A stretch of DNA of 64,000 nt, taken from the NCBI RefSeq assembly GCF_004005495.1, contig NZ_RZYA01000009.1:186001-250000 (forward strand), in the 5' to 3' direction. The DNA is from Streptomyces antnestii. GTDB taxonomy: Bacteria > Actinomycetota > Actinomycetes > Streptomycetales > Streptomycetaceae. Of this stretch, positions 33,683 through 42,252 are shown piece by piece; within the stretch, counting starts at the first letter, position 1, and each line of letters starts with the position of its first letter. The notes below the pieces were generated by a model. That model was not told the origin of the DNA. It saw only the letters and a list, made by a program, of their open reading frames with translations, and did not search any database. The position numbers were made by a program, and so were the translations under genes.

Positions 33683-35362
33683 TCAGCCCCGTACCGGCTT
33701 CAGCGTCGTCAGGATCAGGACCGTGCTCACCGAGCGGTTCGACAGGGTCGCGTACGGGTTCTGGGCCGTCGGCCAGCCCGTGAAGCGGGTGTCGGTGTAC
33801 GCGCCCCACTCGGGGCCGGTGAACAGCGGCACGACCGGCGCGTCCTCGGCGAACAGCTTCTGCAGGCCGTCGGCCTTCGCGTGCTGCGTCTTCTCGTCCG
33901 TCGCCGCCGCGAACGCGTCGATGAGCTGGTCGGCCTTCTTGTCGCCGAAGCGGTGGTAGTTCTCGGTGGCCTTCTTGTTCACCGGCTGGACCACCTTGGT
34001 GGACATGACGCCCCGGTAGAACTCGTACGGCGTCGCGCCGTTGCCGCTCCACACGATGCCGGAGTCGAAGGTGCCCATGTCGTACGTGGTCTGCACCGCT
34101 GCCCAGTCGGGGGACTTGACGTTCGCGGTGATGCCGACCTCGGCGAGGTTCTGCTTGATGATGTTCGCGACCGAGATCCAGTCGGAGGACGCCGAGCCGA
34201 CGGAGATGTCGAGGGTGAACGGCTTGCCGTTCTTCAGCGTGCGCTTGCCGCCCTTCTCCTTGTAGCCGGCCGCGTCGAGGGCCTTGGCGGCGGCCTTGAC
34301 GTCGTGCTTCGTCCAGTCGCAGGACGGGGAGTTGACGACGGAGGCGTCGCGCCAGCTGTCGTAGGTGCCGGCGAGTCCGGTGCAGTCGGCCGGGTTCGCG
34401 TAGCCGTTCATCGCGACCTTGGTGATCTTGTCGCGGTCGACGGCCATGCTGAGCGCCTTGCGGACGGCCGGGTCGTCGAAGGGCGCCTTCGTCGTGTTCA
34501 GCTGCCAGTTGATCATCGCCCCGGTGGCCGGGAACCAGTAGTGGTTGTGCTTCTTGTCCTTGGCGACGAAGGACTTCTCGATGTCCGGGACGAACGACTG
34601 CGTCCAGTCGACCTCACCGTTGGTGAAGGCGAGGTTGGCGCTGTCGTTGCCGGAGAAGGCGAGCAGCCGGAGCCCTGCGATGTGCTGCTTCTCGGGCTGC
34701 CAGTACGAGGGGTTCTTGCGCAGCTCGAACGACTGGCTCTCGAACTTCTCGACCTTCGTGTACGGGCCCGTGCCGACGGGGTCCGGGTTGGTGAACTTCG
34801 CCGGGTCCTTGATCTTCGCCCAGATGTGCTCGGGCAGGATGAAGTGTCCCGCTATCTCGTAGACGGACGGCGAGAACGGCTTGTTGAAGGCGAACGTGAC
34901 CGTGTGCGCGTCGGGAGCGGTGACCTTGTCCAGGTAGTCGAAGCCGCCGAGCAGCTTCTTCTGGAGGCCGAAGGTGTACACGACGTCGGCGGCGGTGAGC
35001 GGCTTGCCGTCGGACCACTTGACGCCGTCGCGCAGCGTGAAGGTGATCGAGCGGCCGTCCTTCGCCTGCTCCCACTTGGTGGCGAGCCAGGGCGTGTCCT
35101 TGCCGTCGGCCGGGCTGTGGACCATCAGCGGCTCGTAGATCGCCTCCTTGGTCATCGGGCCGACCTTCGGCGAGAACGGGTTGAAGTTCCGCGTGAAGGT
35201 GCCCATGTCCTCGCGCGGAACGGTCAGGAGCTGGTCGCGGGAGGTGTCGCCTGCGGCTCCGGCCGCGCCGTTGCCGCTGCAGCCGGTCAGCAGCAGGGCC
35301 GCCGCGGCCGCCACCGCCACCGCGGCGGTCAGCGACCGCCGCGCGGATCGGGACGATGTCAT
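33683..35362 (-). CDS. Family 5 extracellular solute-binding lipoprotein (fructoside locus)
   Basis: A 559-residue substrate-binding lipoprotein. The start at 35362 gives a clean signal with lipobox LLTGC (lipid-attached Cys28); a GTG nine codons upstream is in frame but less likely. The SBP_bac_5 fold is shown by TRNFNPFSPKVGPMTKEAIYEPL (about 53-75), TFTLRDGVKWSDGKPLTAADVVYTF, NPVGTGPYTKVEKFE and VRKALSMAVDRDKI. The NFNPF motif is shared with sugar-binding members of this otherwise peptide-binding family. It would deliver oligosaccharide to the permeases. It is downstream of the LacI gene on the same strand. Confidence 0.9.
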   Translation of the reverse strand: MTSSRSARRSLTAAVAVAAAAALLLTGCSGNGAAGAAGDTSRDQLLTVPREDMGTFTRNFNPFSPKVGPMTKEAIYEPLMVHSPADGKDTPWLATKWEQAKDGRSITFTLRDGVKWSDGKPLTAADVVYTFGLQKKLLGGFDYLDKVTAPDAHTVTFAFNKPFSPSVYEIAGHFILPEHIWAKIKDPAKFTNPDPVGTGPYTKVEKFESQSFELRKNPSYWQPEKQHIAGLRLLAFSGNDSANLAFTNGEVDWTQSFVPDIEKSFVAKDKKHNHYWFPATGAMINWQLNTTKAPFDDPAVRKALSMAVDRDKITKVAMNGYANPADCTGLAGTYDSWRDASVVNSPSCDWTKHDVKAAAKALDAAGYKEKGGKRTLKNGKPFTLDISVGSASSDWISVANIIKQNLAEVGITANVKSPDWAAVQTTYDMGTFDSGIVWSGNGATPYEFYRGVMSTKVVQPVNKKATENYHRFGDKKADQLIDAFAAATDEKTQHAKADGLQKLFAEDAPVVPLFTGPEWGAYTDTRFTGWPTAQNPYATLSNRSVSTVLILTTLKPVRG

Positions 35363-35446
35363 AATGGGGACTCTTTCTCTCTTCGACACACCTGATGAGA
35401 CGGGTCTGGTGGAGATGGACGGAGATCCGTCGGAGCTGATTCGCGG

Positions 35447-36463
35447 TCAGACCGACGAGCGTTCGAGCAGCGGGCAGTCGACCGTCACCTGAGTGGTGTC
35501 GAGCGGCTGTCCCGCTGCGAGAGCGGCGAGCATGTCGACGCCCTTGGCCCCCATCGCCTCGAAGGGAAGCGCGAGGGTGGTGAGCTTGGGCCGCAGGTAC
35601 GCGGCGATGAGCTCCTGGTTGTCGTAGCCGACCACGGCCACGTCCTGCGGGATGCGCAGGCCCCTTTCCTTGATCGCGTCGTAGGCGCCCATGGCCATGC
35701 GGTCGTTGCCGCAGAACAGGGCCGTGGGGCGGTCGGCGCGGTCGAGGAGTTCACATGCGGCGGTGTAGCCGCCGTCGGCGGTCGCGTGGCCGGACACCAC
35801 GAGGCCTTCGTCGAAGGTGATCCCGGCCTCGCGCAGCGCGCGCTCGTAGCCTTCGCGGCGGCCCACGGCGGCCGGGATCCCGGGGTCGAGGTTGATGAAG
35901 CCGATGCGTTCGTGTCCGGCCGCCACGAGGTGGGCGGCGGCGCGGTGGCCGCCGGTCACCTCGTCCGGCACGACGGAGGGCAGTTCCCCGTCCGCGTCGT
36001 AGCAGTTGACGAGCACGGTGGGCACCTCGCGGGCGGCCTTGGGGAGCGTGACGGCCCGGTGCCAGGTGGTGGCGTACAGCAGGCCCTCGACGCGCTGTTC
36101 GAGGAGCTTGTCGAGGGCGGCCGCCTCCTGGGCCGCCTCGCCCTCGCTGGCGGCGATGAGCAGGAACTTGCGGTCGAGCCAGGCGCGGTCCTGGGCGCCC
36201 TTGATGACGTCGACGGCGAAGGGCGCGGTGACGATCTCGGTGATCAGGCCGTACCACTCGCTGCGCTTGGCGGCGAGGGCGCGGGCGCCCGCGTTCGGGC
36301 GGTAGCCGAGCTCCTCGATGGACGCCAGGATCCGGTGACGGGTCTCGTCGGGGATGGCGGCGCCGGGGCGGTCGTTCAGCACGAAGGAGACGGTGGTGCG
36401 CGATACGCCCGCGTGGCGTGCCACGTCGCTCATGGTCACGCGGCGGGGGGCGTTGGCGGCCAC
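35447..36463 (-). CDS. LacI-family repressor of the fructoside cassette
   Basis: A 338-residue LacI/GalR regulator. The N-terminal helix-turn-helix with hinge is RVTMSDVARHAGVSRTTVSFVLNDRPGAAIPDETRHRILASIEELGYRPNAGARALA (about residues 8-64). The periplasmic-binding-like effector domain follows (65-335). The start at 36463 is GTG with AAGGAG six bases upstream. A 12-bp palindrome TAACGCGCGTTA lies 27 bases upstream of its start, so autoregulation of the whole lacI-transporter-GH32 operon is likely, with a fructoside as inducer. Confidence 0.9.
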   Translation of the reverse strand: MAANAPRRVTMSDVARHAGVSRTTVSFVLNDRPGAAIPDETRHRILASIEELGYRPNAGARALAAKRSEWYGLITEIVTAPFAVDVIKGAQDRAWLDRKFLLIAASEGEAAQEAAALDKLLEQRVEGLLYATTWHRAVTLPKAAREVPTVLVNCYDADGELPSVVPDEVTGGHRAAAHLVAAGHERIGFINLDPGIPAAVGRREGYERALREAGITFDEGLVVSGHATADGGYTAACELLDRADRPTALFCGNDRMAMGAYDAIKERGLRIPQDVAVVGYDNQELIAAYLRPKLTTLALPFEAMGAKGVDMLAALAAGQPLDTTQVTVDCPLLERSSV

Positions 36464-36489
36464 TTCGACTCCTTGGTTACGCGCTTTAA

Positions 36490-36501
36490 TAACGCGCGTT
36501 A
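36490..36501. promoter_or_regulatory. LacI-type operator upstream of the fructoside cassette
   Basis: Perfect palindrome TAACGCGCGTTA with central CG, between the LacI start (36463) and the preceding terminator, where its promoter must lie. A related half site TTACGCGC is at about 36478. Confidence 0.7.
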
Positions 36502-36549
36502 GTGCGATGTTGCACGCAAGTTACGGCGGGCTTGCCGGGCATGTCAATG

Positions 36550-36591
36550 GGCCCGGCGCCGACTCCTCGAGAAAGGGGCCGGCGCCGGGCC
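36550..36591 (-). terminator. Terminator after the acyl-CoA ligase gene
   Basis: Inverted repeat with 12-bp arms GGCCCGGCGCCG (36550-36561) and CGGCGCCGGGCC (36580-36591) with an 18-nt loop, 38 bases past the ligase stop. Confidence 0.78.
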
Positions 36592-36629
36592 GTACGGCGG
36601 CGTGCGGAGGTGTGGAGGGATCAGTCCGT

Positions 36630-38141
36630 TTACTGGTACTGGGTGCGCAGCTCGCGCTTGAGGACCTTCATGCTGGGGCCGAGCGGCAGTTCGTCGGCGA
36701 ACTCGACGCGGCGCGGGTACTTGTGGCGGCCCAGGTGCTCCTTGGACCACTCGGTGACCGCTTCGGCGTCGGCCGTCGCGCCCGGCCCGCGGATGATCAC
36801 GGCGCAGACCTCCTCGCCGTGCACGGGGTCGGGCAGGCCGATCACGGCGACCTGGGCGACATCGGGGTGGCGCATCAGGACCTCCTCGACCTCGCGCGGG
36901 TACACGTTGTAGCCGCCGCGGATGATGATGTCCTTCTTGCGGTCGACGATCCGCAGATAGCCGTCCTCGTCCTTGGTGCCGAGGTCACCGGTGCGGAACC
37001 AGCCGTCGACGAGGGCCTCGGCCGTGGCCTCCGGGCGCCCCAGATACCCGCTGAAGACGCAGTGGCCGCGCACGACGAGCTCGCCGAGCTCGCCCTCGGG
37101 CAGCAGCTCCACGCGGTCCTCGACCTCGGCTCGGGCGATCTCCACGTCGACGCCCCACATCGGGTGCCCGACGGTGCCGGGCCGCGCCCCGAAGACCGGC
37201 TGGTTGGTGGCGGCGGCTGGGGACGTCTCGGAGAGCCCGTAGCCCTCGAAGACCGTCGCGCCGAACGCGTCCTGGAACCGCTCCAGGACGGCCACGGGCA
37301 GGGAGGCGCCTCCCGAGACGCAGACCTTGAGGGTGGGCAGCTTCCCGGCCGCCGCGGCGGCGGCCACCAGGTTCACGTACATCGTGGGCACGCCGTGGAA
37401 GGTGTTCACGCCCTCGGCGACCATCAGGTCGATGGCCTTCGCCGCGTCGAAGCGCGGGAGCAGGACGAGCGTGGCGCCCGCGCGCCAGGTCGCGTTCATG
37501 GAGACCGTCTGCCCGAAGGCGTGGAACAGCGGCAGCGCGCCGAGCGCGATGTCGTCGGAGCGTACGTCGTGGCCGTCGAAGGCGCTGACCGTCGCGTTCA
37601 TCACCAGGTTGAAGTGGCTGAGCACGGCGCCCTTGGGGACGCCCGTGGTGCCGCTGGTGTAGAAGACGACGGCCGGGTCGTCCGCGTCGCGGGTCAGATA
37701 CGTGGGCAGCGGCTCGGCCTCGTGTGTGAGCCGCTCCAGGTCGCCGCCCTCCCCGAGGGTCAGCATGCGTACGCCGGTGGCCTCGGCCGCGGCGGCGCCG
37801 GTCTTCGCCTGGCCGGGGTGGCACAGGAGCAGGGTCGCGCCGCTGTCGCGCAGGACGTGCTCGACCTCCCCGGCGGACAGGAGGAGGTGGACGGGGACGA
37901 CGACGGCGCCAGCGGCGAGCGCCGCGTAGTACGCGCGCGGGAACTCGGCCGTGTTGGGCGCCATCAGCGCCACCTTGTCCCCCGGCCGCACGCCGAGTCC
38001 GACGAGTGCGGCGGCCTGCTTGCGGGCCTGGAGCCACAACTCCTTGAAGGTGATGCGCAGTTCGCCTTCGACGAGCCCGGTCTTGTCCGGGCGGCGGCGG
38101 GCGGACTCGGCGAGGATCGCGGCGAGGGACAGCGTTGCCAT
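36630..38141 (-). CDS. Long-chain fatty-acid-CoA ligase (FadD-like, AMP-binding)
   Basis: A 503-residue acyl-CoA synthetase activating a carboxylic acid through an acyl-adenylate. Motifs: P-loop VVFYTSGTTGVPKG (about 153-166), YGLSETSPA (about 297-305), adenine-binding GWFRTGDLG and the hinge/lysine block DRKKDIIIRGGYNVYPREVEE. The catalytic Lys is in SMKVLKRELR near the end. The start at 38141 is selected by family N-terminus (MATLSLAAILAESARRRPDK) with GGAG upstream. It lies 83 bases downstream of the thiolase gene on the same strand, forming a fatty-acid degradation unit under the TetR-like box at 39.45 kb. Confidence 0.92.
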   Translation of the reverse strand: MATLSLAAILAESARRRPDKTGLVEGELRITFKELWLQARKQAAALVGLGVRPGDKVALMAPNTAEFPRAYYAALAAGAVVVPVHLLLSAGEVEHVLRDSGATLLLCHPGQAKTGAAAAEATGVRMLTLGEGGDLERLTHEAEPLPTYLTRDADDPAVVFYTSGTTGVPKGAVLSHFNLVMNATVSAFDGHDVRSDDIALGALPLFHAFGQTVSMNATWRAGATLVLLPRFDAAKAIDLMVAEGVNTFHGVPTMYVNLVAAAAAAGKLPTLKVCVSGGASLPVAVLERFQDAFGATVFEGYGLSETSPAAATNQPVFGARPGTVGHPMWGVDVEIARAEVEDRVELLPEGELGELVVRGHCVFSGYLGRPEATAEALVDGWFRTGDLGTKDEDGYLRIVDRKKDIIIRGGYNVYPREVEEVLMRHPDVAQVAVIGLPDPVHGEEVCAVIIRGPGATADAEAVTEWSKEHLGRHKYPRRVEFADELPLGPSMKVLKRELRTQYQ

Positions 38142-38224
38142 GAGGGTGGTGCTCCGTTCGTACTGACTTCTGGTGCGGCTCCGGACCAGGTACGGCTCAG
38201 GGATTCCTTGACCGGTACGGGAGT

Positions 38225-39412
38225 TCAGGCGCGCTCGACGAGGACGGCGGAGCCCTGGCCGACGCCGACGCACATGGTGGCGAGGCCGCGGGAGCCGCCG
38301 GTGCGGCGCATGCGGTGGAGCAGGGTGGTGAGGATGCGGGCGCCGGAGCAGCCGAGGGGGTGGCCGAGCGCGATGGCGCCGCCGGTCGGGTTGACCAGCT
38401 CCGGGTCGATGCCGAGCGCGTCGACGCAGGCGAGGGCCTGGGCGGCGAACGCCTCGTTGAACTCGGCCTCTTGAAGGTCTTCGACGGTCCAGCCGACGCG
38501 GGTGAGCGCCTTCTGCGTGGCGGGCACCGGGCCGATGCCCATGACGTCGGGGTGTACGCCGGCGGAGGCGCCCGCGACGTACCGGCCGAGGGATTCGAGG
38601 CCGAGGTCGTGCAGGGCCTCCTCGCTGACCAGGAGCAGGCCCGCGGCGCCGTCGTTCATGGGCGAGGCGTTGCCCGCGGTGACGGTGCCGCCCTTGCGGA
38701 ATACCGGCTTGAGCGTGCCCAGCTTCTCCAGGGAGGTGTCGGGGCGGATGCACTCGTCCTGGTCGACGACGACGCCGTCGGGGCGTGTGACGGGGAGGAT
38801 CTCCGCCTCGAACATGCCGTTCTTGCGGGCCTCGGCGGCGCTTCGGTGGCTGCGCAGCGCGAAGGCGTCCTGGCGTTCGCGCGAGACGCCGTAGCGGTCG
38901 GCGACCTCCTCGGCCGTCTCCCCCATCGCGAGGACGCCGTGCAGCTCCTTCATCTTCGGGTTGACCAGGCGCCAGCCGAGGCGCGTGTCGTACGTGTCCA
39001 TCCTGTGCGGGAGCGCCTCGTCGGGGCGCTGGAGCACGAAGGGGGCGCGGCTCATGGACTCGGAGCCGCCCGCGAGGACGACGTCGGCCTCGCCGGAGGC
39101 GATGGTGCGGGCGGCGGTGGTGACGGCTTCGAGCCCGGAGGCGCACAGCCGGTTAACGGTCGCGCCGGGCACGGACTCGGGCAGGCCCGCGAGCAGGGCG
39201 GCCATGCGGGCGATGTTGCGGTTGTCCTCGCCGGCCTGGTTCGCGGCGCCCCAGTAGACGTCGTCGATCCGGGCCGGGTCGAGCGCCGGGACGCCGTCGA
39301 GCAGCCCGCGGATGACGGCGGCCGCGAGGTCGTCCGGGCGTACGGAGGACAGGGATCCGCGCAGTTTTCCGATCGGGGTGCGGCGGGCGGCGGCGAAGTG
39401 GACGGGACGCAC
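38225..39412 (-). CDS. Acetyl-CoA C-acyltransferase (thiolase)
   Basis: A 395-residue degradative-type thiolase cleaving 3-ketoacyl-CoA. The nucleophile Cys90 is in VNRLCASGLEAV, and the second active-site blocks EFNEAFAAQAL (about 307-317), GGAIALGHPLGCSGAR (about 335-350) and CVGVGQGSAV (near 385) are all intact. Similarity is to FadA/PcaF types; the ligase downstream favours a fatty-acid or aromatic-acid substrate. Its promoter region contains a TetR-like palindrome. Confidence 0.92.
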   Translation of the reverse strand: MRPVHFAAARRTPIGKLRGSLSSVRPDDLAAAVIRGLLDGVPALDPARIDDVYWGAANQAGEDNRNIARMAALLAGLPESVPGATVNRLCASGLEAVTTAARTIASGEADVVLAGGSESMSRAPFVLQRPDEALPHRMDTYDTRLGWRLVNPKMKELHGVLAMGETAEEVADRYGVSRERQDAFALRSHRSAAEARKNGMFEAEILPVTRPDGVVVDQDECIRPDTSLEKLGTLKPVFRKGGTVTAGNASPMNDGAAGLLLVSEEALHDLGLESLGRYVAGASAGVHPDVMGIGPVPATQKALTRVGWTVEDLQEAEFNEAFAAQALACVDALGIDPELVNPTGGAIALGHPLGCSGARILTTLLHRMRRTGGSRGLATMCVGVGQGSAVLVERA

Positions 39413-39449
39413 GTGCGGCTCCTGGGGCTGAGGTCATGAGCTCTACGTT

Positions 39450-39466
39450 AATTAGCACTGCTAGTT
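39450..39466. promoter_or_regulatory. TetR-type palindrome upstream of the thiolase-ligase unit
   Basis: AATTAGCA-C-TGCTAGTT, 8-bp arms with one mismatch, 37 bases upstream of the thiolase start in AT-rich promoter sequence. Its form fits TetR-family regulators of acyl-CoA metabolism. The divergent cobH gene starts at 39529, so it could also affect that promoter. Confidence 0.6.
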
Positions 39467-39528
39467 TTGGACTATAGACCCGGGCCCCGCACCCTGTGAA
39501 GTGGGCGCCGCTGGATAGGCTCCCCGCC

Positions 39529-40170
39529 GTGAGCACTGCGTTCGAGTACGAGAAGTCCGGGGCGGAGATCTACCGCCGGTCCTTCGCCACGATCCGCGCC
39601 GAGGCCGATCTCGGCGGGCTGCCGCCGGAGGTGGCACAGGTCGCGGTCCGCATGATCCACGCGTGCGGGATGGTCGACCTGGCCGGTGACCTCGCGTACT
39701 CGCCGGACGTCGCGGTCCGCGCCCGCGAGGCGCTGCGCGGTGGCGCGCCCGTTCTGTGCGACGTGTCCATGGTGGCCAGCGGCATCACCAGGAAGCGGCT
39801 GCCCGCGGACAACGAGGTCGTGTGCACGCTGTCCGACCCGTCGGTGGGGGAGCTGGCGCGGCAGCTCGGCACGACGCGCTCCGCTGCGGCGCTGGAACTG
39901 TGGCGGGAGCGGATGGGTGGGGCGGTCGTCGCTGTGGGCAATGCGCCCACTGCGTTGTTCCGGCTTCTGGAGCTGGTGCGGGAGGGCGCGCCGCGGCCCG
40001 CCGCCGTGATCGGGGTTCCGGTGGGGTTCGTGGGGGCGGTCGAGTCGAAGGATGCGCTCGCCGAGCATGCGGGGGAGTTGGGGCTGGAGTTTTTGGTGGT
40101 GCGGGGGCGTCGGGGGGGTAGTGCGATGGCTGCGGCGGCGGTCAATGCCGTGGCTTGTGAGGTGGAGTAG
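39529..40170 (+). CDS. cobH: Precorrin-8X methylmutase
   Basis: A 213-residue enzyme moving the C11 methyl group to C12, forming hydrogenobyrinate (or cobyrinate in the anaerobic route) during cobalamin synthesis. Family blocks: EYEKSGAEIYRRSFATIRAE (about 5-24), VAVRMIHACGMVDLAGDLAYSP with the catalytic His (about 41-62), CDVSMVASGITRKRLP and GVPVGFVGAVESKDAL. The start is GTG 39529. A TAGGCT -10-like element ends 7 bases before it, so translation may be leaderless. No ribosome site and no cobalamin riboswitch were seen. It is convergent with cobK. Confidence 0.92.
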   Translation: MSTAFEYEKSGAEIYRRSFATIRAEADLGGLPPEVAQVAVRMIHACGMVDLAGDLAYSPDVAVRAREALRGGAPVLCDVSMVASGITRKRLPADNEVVCTLSDPSVGELARQLGTTRSAAALELWRERMGGAVVAVGNAPTALFRLLELVREGAPRPAAVIGVPVGFVGAVESKDALAEHAGELGLEFLVVRGRRGGSAMAAAAVNAVACEVE

Positions 40171-40219
40171 TTCCCCCACCCCGCCCCTTCCCGAAACTGG
40201 GGCTCCGCCCCAGACCCCG

Positions 40220-40269
40220 GTCCTCAAACGCCGGACGGGCTGATTTCAGCCCGTCCGGCGTTTGAGGAC
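40220..40269. terminator. Nested terminator, 24-bp perfect palindrome
   Basis: Perfect inverted repeat 40220-40243 and 40246-40269 between convergent cobH and cobK. It is embedded in further paired flanks: CCCCTTCCCGAAA at about 40185 with TTTCGGGAAGGGG at about 40317, and CTGGGGCTCCGCCCCAG with a TGGGGGCGCAGCCCCCA hairpin. The whole of 40183-40331 can fold as one long structure. This TTTGAGGAC-type element recurs in Streptomyces genomes. Confidence 0.88.
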
Positions 40270-40348
40270 GAGCCCGAAGGGCGATCGCGGGGGTCTGGGG
40301 GCGCAGCCCCCAGGACTTTCGGGAAGGGGCGGGTTCGGGGACGAAAAG

Positions 40349-41092
40349 TCACCCCCCAACCCCCCGCACCCACTCCACCACCTCCCCCACCGACCCCACC
40401 CCGGCCACCCCCTCCGGCGCCGCAGGCCGTCGTACGACCAGGATCGGGATTCCCGCCTCCCGCGCAGCGACCAGTTTCGCCGCCGTCGCCTCTCCCCCGG
40501 CGTCCTTCGTCACCAGCACGTCGATCCGGTGCTCCCGCAGCAGCGCCCGTTCGCCCTCCACCGTGAACGGGCCGCGGGCGAGCAGGATTTCCGAGCGGGG
40601 CGGCAGTGGCGGGTCCGGGGCGTCGACGGAGCGGACGAGGAAGAACACGTCGTCGACGCCCGCGAAGGCCGGCAGGCCGAGACGGCCGACCGTCAGGAAC
40701 GCGCGGCGGCCCAGCGCCGGCAGCCGCTCCGCCGCCGCCTCCAGCGAAGCGACCCCGTGCCAGTCGTCGCCCGGAGCGGGGACCCAGCCGGGGCGGCGCA
40801 GGGCCAGCAGGGGAACATGGGCCGTGGCGGCGGCCCGCGCCGCGTGGAAACTGATCGTCCCGGCGAAAGGATGGGTGGCGTCGATGAGCGCGTCCACCTG
40901 GAGCTCGCGCAGCGCGCGGGCCAGGCCGTCGGCTCCCCCGAATCCGCCGGTGCGCACCTCGCCCGCGGGCAGCAGCGGGCGGGCGACCCGGCCGGCCAGC
41001 GAGGTCGTCACGCGCCACTCGGGGTGTGCGTCGCGAAGGGCCTGCGCGAGGCGGCGGGCCTCGGTCGTGCCGCCGAGTATCAGTACGTGCAC
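40349..41092 (-). CDS. cobK: Precorrin-6A reductase
   Basis: A 247-residue NADPH-dependent reductase of the corrin ring (CobK/CbiJ family). Typical blocks are LILGGTTEARRLAQAL (residues 4-19), DALIDATHPFAGTISFHAARAA (about 67-88), RRAFLTVGRLGLPAF and DVLVTKDAGGEATAAKLVAAREAGIPILVVRRP (about 193-225). It diverges from cbiD with only 17 bases between the two ATG codons. The promoter must therefore overlap the start of cbiD, unless cbiD starts at a downstream GTG. Confidence 0.92.
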   Translation of the reverse strand: MHVLILGGTTEARRLAQALRDAHPEWRVTTSLAGRVARPLLPAGEVRTGGFGGADGLARALRELQVDALIDATHPFAGTISFHAARAAATAHVPLLALRRPGWVPAPGDDWHGVASLEAAAERLPALGRRAFLTVGRLGLPAFAGVDDVFFLVRSVDAPDPPLPPRSEILLARGPFTVEGERALLREHRIDVLVTKDAGGEATAAKLVAAREAGIPILVVRRPAAPEGVAGVGSVGEVVEWVRGVGG

Positions 41093-41109
41093 GGAGGTCG
41101 GATCCCTTC

Positions 41110-42252
41110 ATGGGTGACGTGAGCGGGAGTGATGTGAGCGGGAGTGACGTGAGCGGGGCCAAGGGTGGGCGCGGCGCCCAACTCAAGCACACCGGTCTGC
41201 GCCCCGGCTGGACGACCGGCGCCTGCGCGACGGGCGCGGCCACGGCCGCGTACACCGCGCTTCTGACCGGCGACTTCCCCGACCCGGTGACGATCACGCT
41301 GCCGAAGGGACAGACGCCCGCGTTCGCGCTGGCCGCCGAGGAGTTGACCGGTGCCCACGCCATGGCGGGGATCGTGAAGGACGCCGGCGACGATCCGGAT
41401 GTCACGCACGGCGCGCTGGTGCGGGCCACGGTGCGGCTGCTGCCCGCCGGGGCCGGCGTCGTGTTCAGGGCGGGCCCGGGCGTCGGCACGGTGACCCGGC
41501 CGGGGCTTCCCCTCGCCGTCGGGGAACCCGCGGTCAACCCCGTGCCGCGGCAGATGATGCGGGACCATGTCGCGGCCGTCGCCCGGCGGCACGGCGGGAC
41601 CGGTGACGTCGAGATCACGCTCTCCGTCGACCACGGCGAGGAGATCGCCCGCTCGACCTGGAATCCGCGGCTCGGGATCCTCGGCGGGCTGTCCATCCTG
41701 GGGACGACGGGCATCGTGGTGCCGTACTCGTGCTCGGCGTGGATCGACTCGATCCGGCGCGGGGTGGACGTGGCGCGGGCCGCCGGGCGTACGCATGTGG
41801 CGGGCTGCACGGGGTCGACGTCCGAGAAGACGGTCGTCTCCGAGTACGGGCTTCCCGAGGACGCGCTCCTCGACATGGGGGACTTCGCGGGCGCCGTCCT
41901 CAAGTACGTGCGCCGCCATCCCGTCGAACGGCTCACGATATGCGGCGGGTTCGCCAAGCTGTCGAAGCTCGCGGCCGGGCATCTGGACCTGCACTCGGCG
42001 CGCTCCCAGGTCGACAAGGCGTTCCTGGCCGGGCTCGCCGGGCAGGGGGGCGCGGGCGCGGAGATCTCGGCCGCGGTGGCGGACGCCAACACGGGCCTCG
42101 CGGCGCTCCAGTTGTGGCCCGCGCTCGGTGATCTGGTGGCCGCCACCGCCCGTGACGAGGCGCTCCGCGTGCTGCGCGGCGCACCCGTCCAGGTCGATGT
42201 GCTGTGTATCGACCGGGCGGGGGCGGTCGTGGGGCGCTGCGCTCCCCGCTGA
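41110..42252 (+). CDS. cbiD: Cobalt-precorrin-5B C1-methyltransferase
   Basis: A SAM-dependent methylase of the anaerobic-type cobalamin pathway. Up to 380 residues. The conserved start of the family, LKHTGLRPGWTTGACATGAATAAY, begins near residue 26; TSTSEKTV-type CTGSTSEKTVVSEYGL, GDFAGAVLKYVRRHPVERLTICGGFAKLSKLAAGHLDLHS follow. The 5' end is ambiguous. ATG 41110 has no ribosome site. Three 15-base repeats create in-frame GTG codons at 41119, 41134 and 41149, the last two each preceded by GGGAG. The repeats give DVSGS three times and are not part of the conserved domain, so the true start is probably 41134 or 41149. Confidence 0.9.
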   Translation: MGDVSGSDVSGSDVSGAKGGRGAQLKHTGLRPGWTTGACATGAATAAYTALLTGDFPDPVTITLPKGQTPAFALAAEELTGAHAMAGIVKDAGDDPDVTHGALVRATVRLLPAGAGVVFRAGPGVGTVTRPGLPLAVGEPAVNPVPRQMMRDHVAAVARRHGGTGDVEITLSVDHGEEIARSTWNPRLGILGGLSILGTTGIVVPYSCSAWIDSIRRGVDVARAAGRTHVAGCTGSTSEKTVVSEYGLPEDALLDMGDFAGAVLKYVRRHPVERLTICGGFAKLSKLAAGHLDLHSARSQVDKAFLAGLAGQGGAGAEISAAVADANTGLAALQLWPALGDLVAATARDEALRVLRGAPVQVDVLCIDRAGAVVGRCAPR

